A stretch of DNA of 64,000 nucleotides, from NCBI RefSeq assembly GCF_020184175.1, contig NC_065532.1:7130001-7194000 (forward strand), read 5' to 3'. Positions 63,401-64,000 of this stretch are shown in pieces (position 1 is the first letter of the stretch; each line of letters starts with the position of its first letter). Source of the stretch: Aphis gossypii. Lineage: Eukaryota; Arthropoda; Insecta; Hemiptera; Aphididae. The position numbers and the translations under genes are program-made. The notes beneath the pieces were generated by a model that made no database searches, was not told the DNA's origin, and worked only from the letters and a program-made list of their open reading frames with translations.

Positions 63401-64000
63401 TCCGCGGGGTCGTCGGTCGACACCTCGAGGAATTCTCGACAAGTGCTTCGCATATTATCACTACTCGAATATACTTGCACACATATAAATACAATTAATA
63501 ATCATAACATATAATATACATTACGCTTTATAGTCGTATGCGTTTTTTTTGTATCAGCGAAACTCTCGACGTACATATTACTAATAATATATACACACAC
63601 GGACGACTGAATAAAAATTATATACGTACTACAATGCGACGGCTGCGACAGCTCTATATATATATAATATATTAATAAAAAATCCTTATATACATAACTA
63701 CTAATATACGTAGTTACGTGATTTATCTTGAATGATTCAAAATGCACGAAAAATATTGTATTATAAATACCGTGATTTGAAGAGAGCATTGATTTTTATT
63801 TATGAATATCCCGAATGGCCGAATGTACTTGTTTATACTTATTTACGTGGTGCTTTTCATGATTTCTATAACATCAGTTAATAGAGTGTTAGTTGTTACT
63901 CTATGTACCACGATCCGGATAGAAAACACTGATGTGAACGTCGATGTAATTCTGAAAGAGCAATCGATGTGGTTTTTGACCATATGGTTGGGATTTTGTA
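57481..64000. other. AT-rich non-coding DNA with a CpG block at 62.4-63.5 kb
   Basis: No supported gene, RNA or classified repeat. 62400-63480 again carries frequent CpG (GCGACGACGTTATATCACCG, TCCGCGGGGTCGTCGGTCGA). Two overlapping plus-strand frames of 78 codons there show no recognisable domain. The window ends in unremarkable sequence. Confidence 0.4.

Overview
The window is AT-rich insect nuclear DNA that reads as an aphid (Hemiptera: Aphididae). Two things point there: the interspersed repeats whose ends read like 'TTAGATTCTGA..G.AG', which I recognise from aphid genomes, and the lineage-specific chemoreceptor array. The species cannot be fixed from sequence alone. No rRNA, tRNA or CRISPR was seen.

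Left edge (1-6.7 kb): a foldback-like transposon of about 2.9 kb with terminal inverted repeats, then one open frame of 290 codons (4745-5617) that looks like the N-terminal half of a MULE-type transposase or a gene derived from one. Its 3' end runs directly into DNA copied from upstream of a chemoreceptor gene.

Core (6.7-38.3 kb): a minus-strand tandem cluster of insect gustatory receptor (Gr, 7tm chemoreceptor) genes. All follow one five-exon plan: E1 of about 95 codons, phase-2 intron, E2 of about 212 codons, then phase-0 exons E3 (23 codons), E4 (31) and E5 (38-42). Four copies have all five exons. Two are fully open: 17060-19697 (401 aa) and 34076-37939 (404 aa). One has a single in-frame TAG (28409-31079) and one a 1-nt frameshift in a T-run (21882-26141). 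The rest are relics: E3-E5 only at 13.5-14.2 kb, a lone E1 at 10.1 kb and 7.2 kb, an E2 stub at 7.7 kb, an E5/E4 stub at 31.9-32.2 kb, E1 stubs at 11.2 and 33.4 kb, and a 344-bp tandem array of E1 3' end plus intron-1 sequence at 8.16-9.35 kb. Conserved TATA-like DNA precedes E1 in most copies. MULE, hAT-like, Helitron-like and GATTCTGA-type elements sit between and inside the genes, and one MULE insertion is shared by two Gr copies.

Right part (38.3-64 kb): I found no convincing coding exon. The character of the sequence changes near 38.4 kb to CpG-bearing blocks alternating with AT-rich DNA. This would suit a long intron or a regulatory domain of a gene whose exons lie outside the window, but nothing inside names that gene.

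The intact receptors are presumably alternative ligand-binding subunits in taste neurons. The cluster looks like a birth-and-death array in active turnover.
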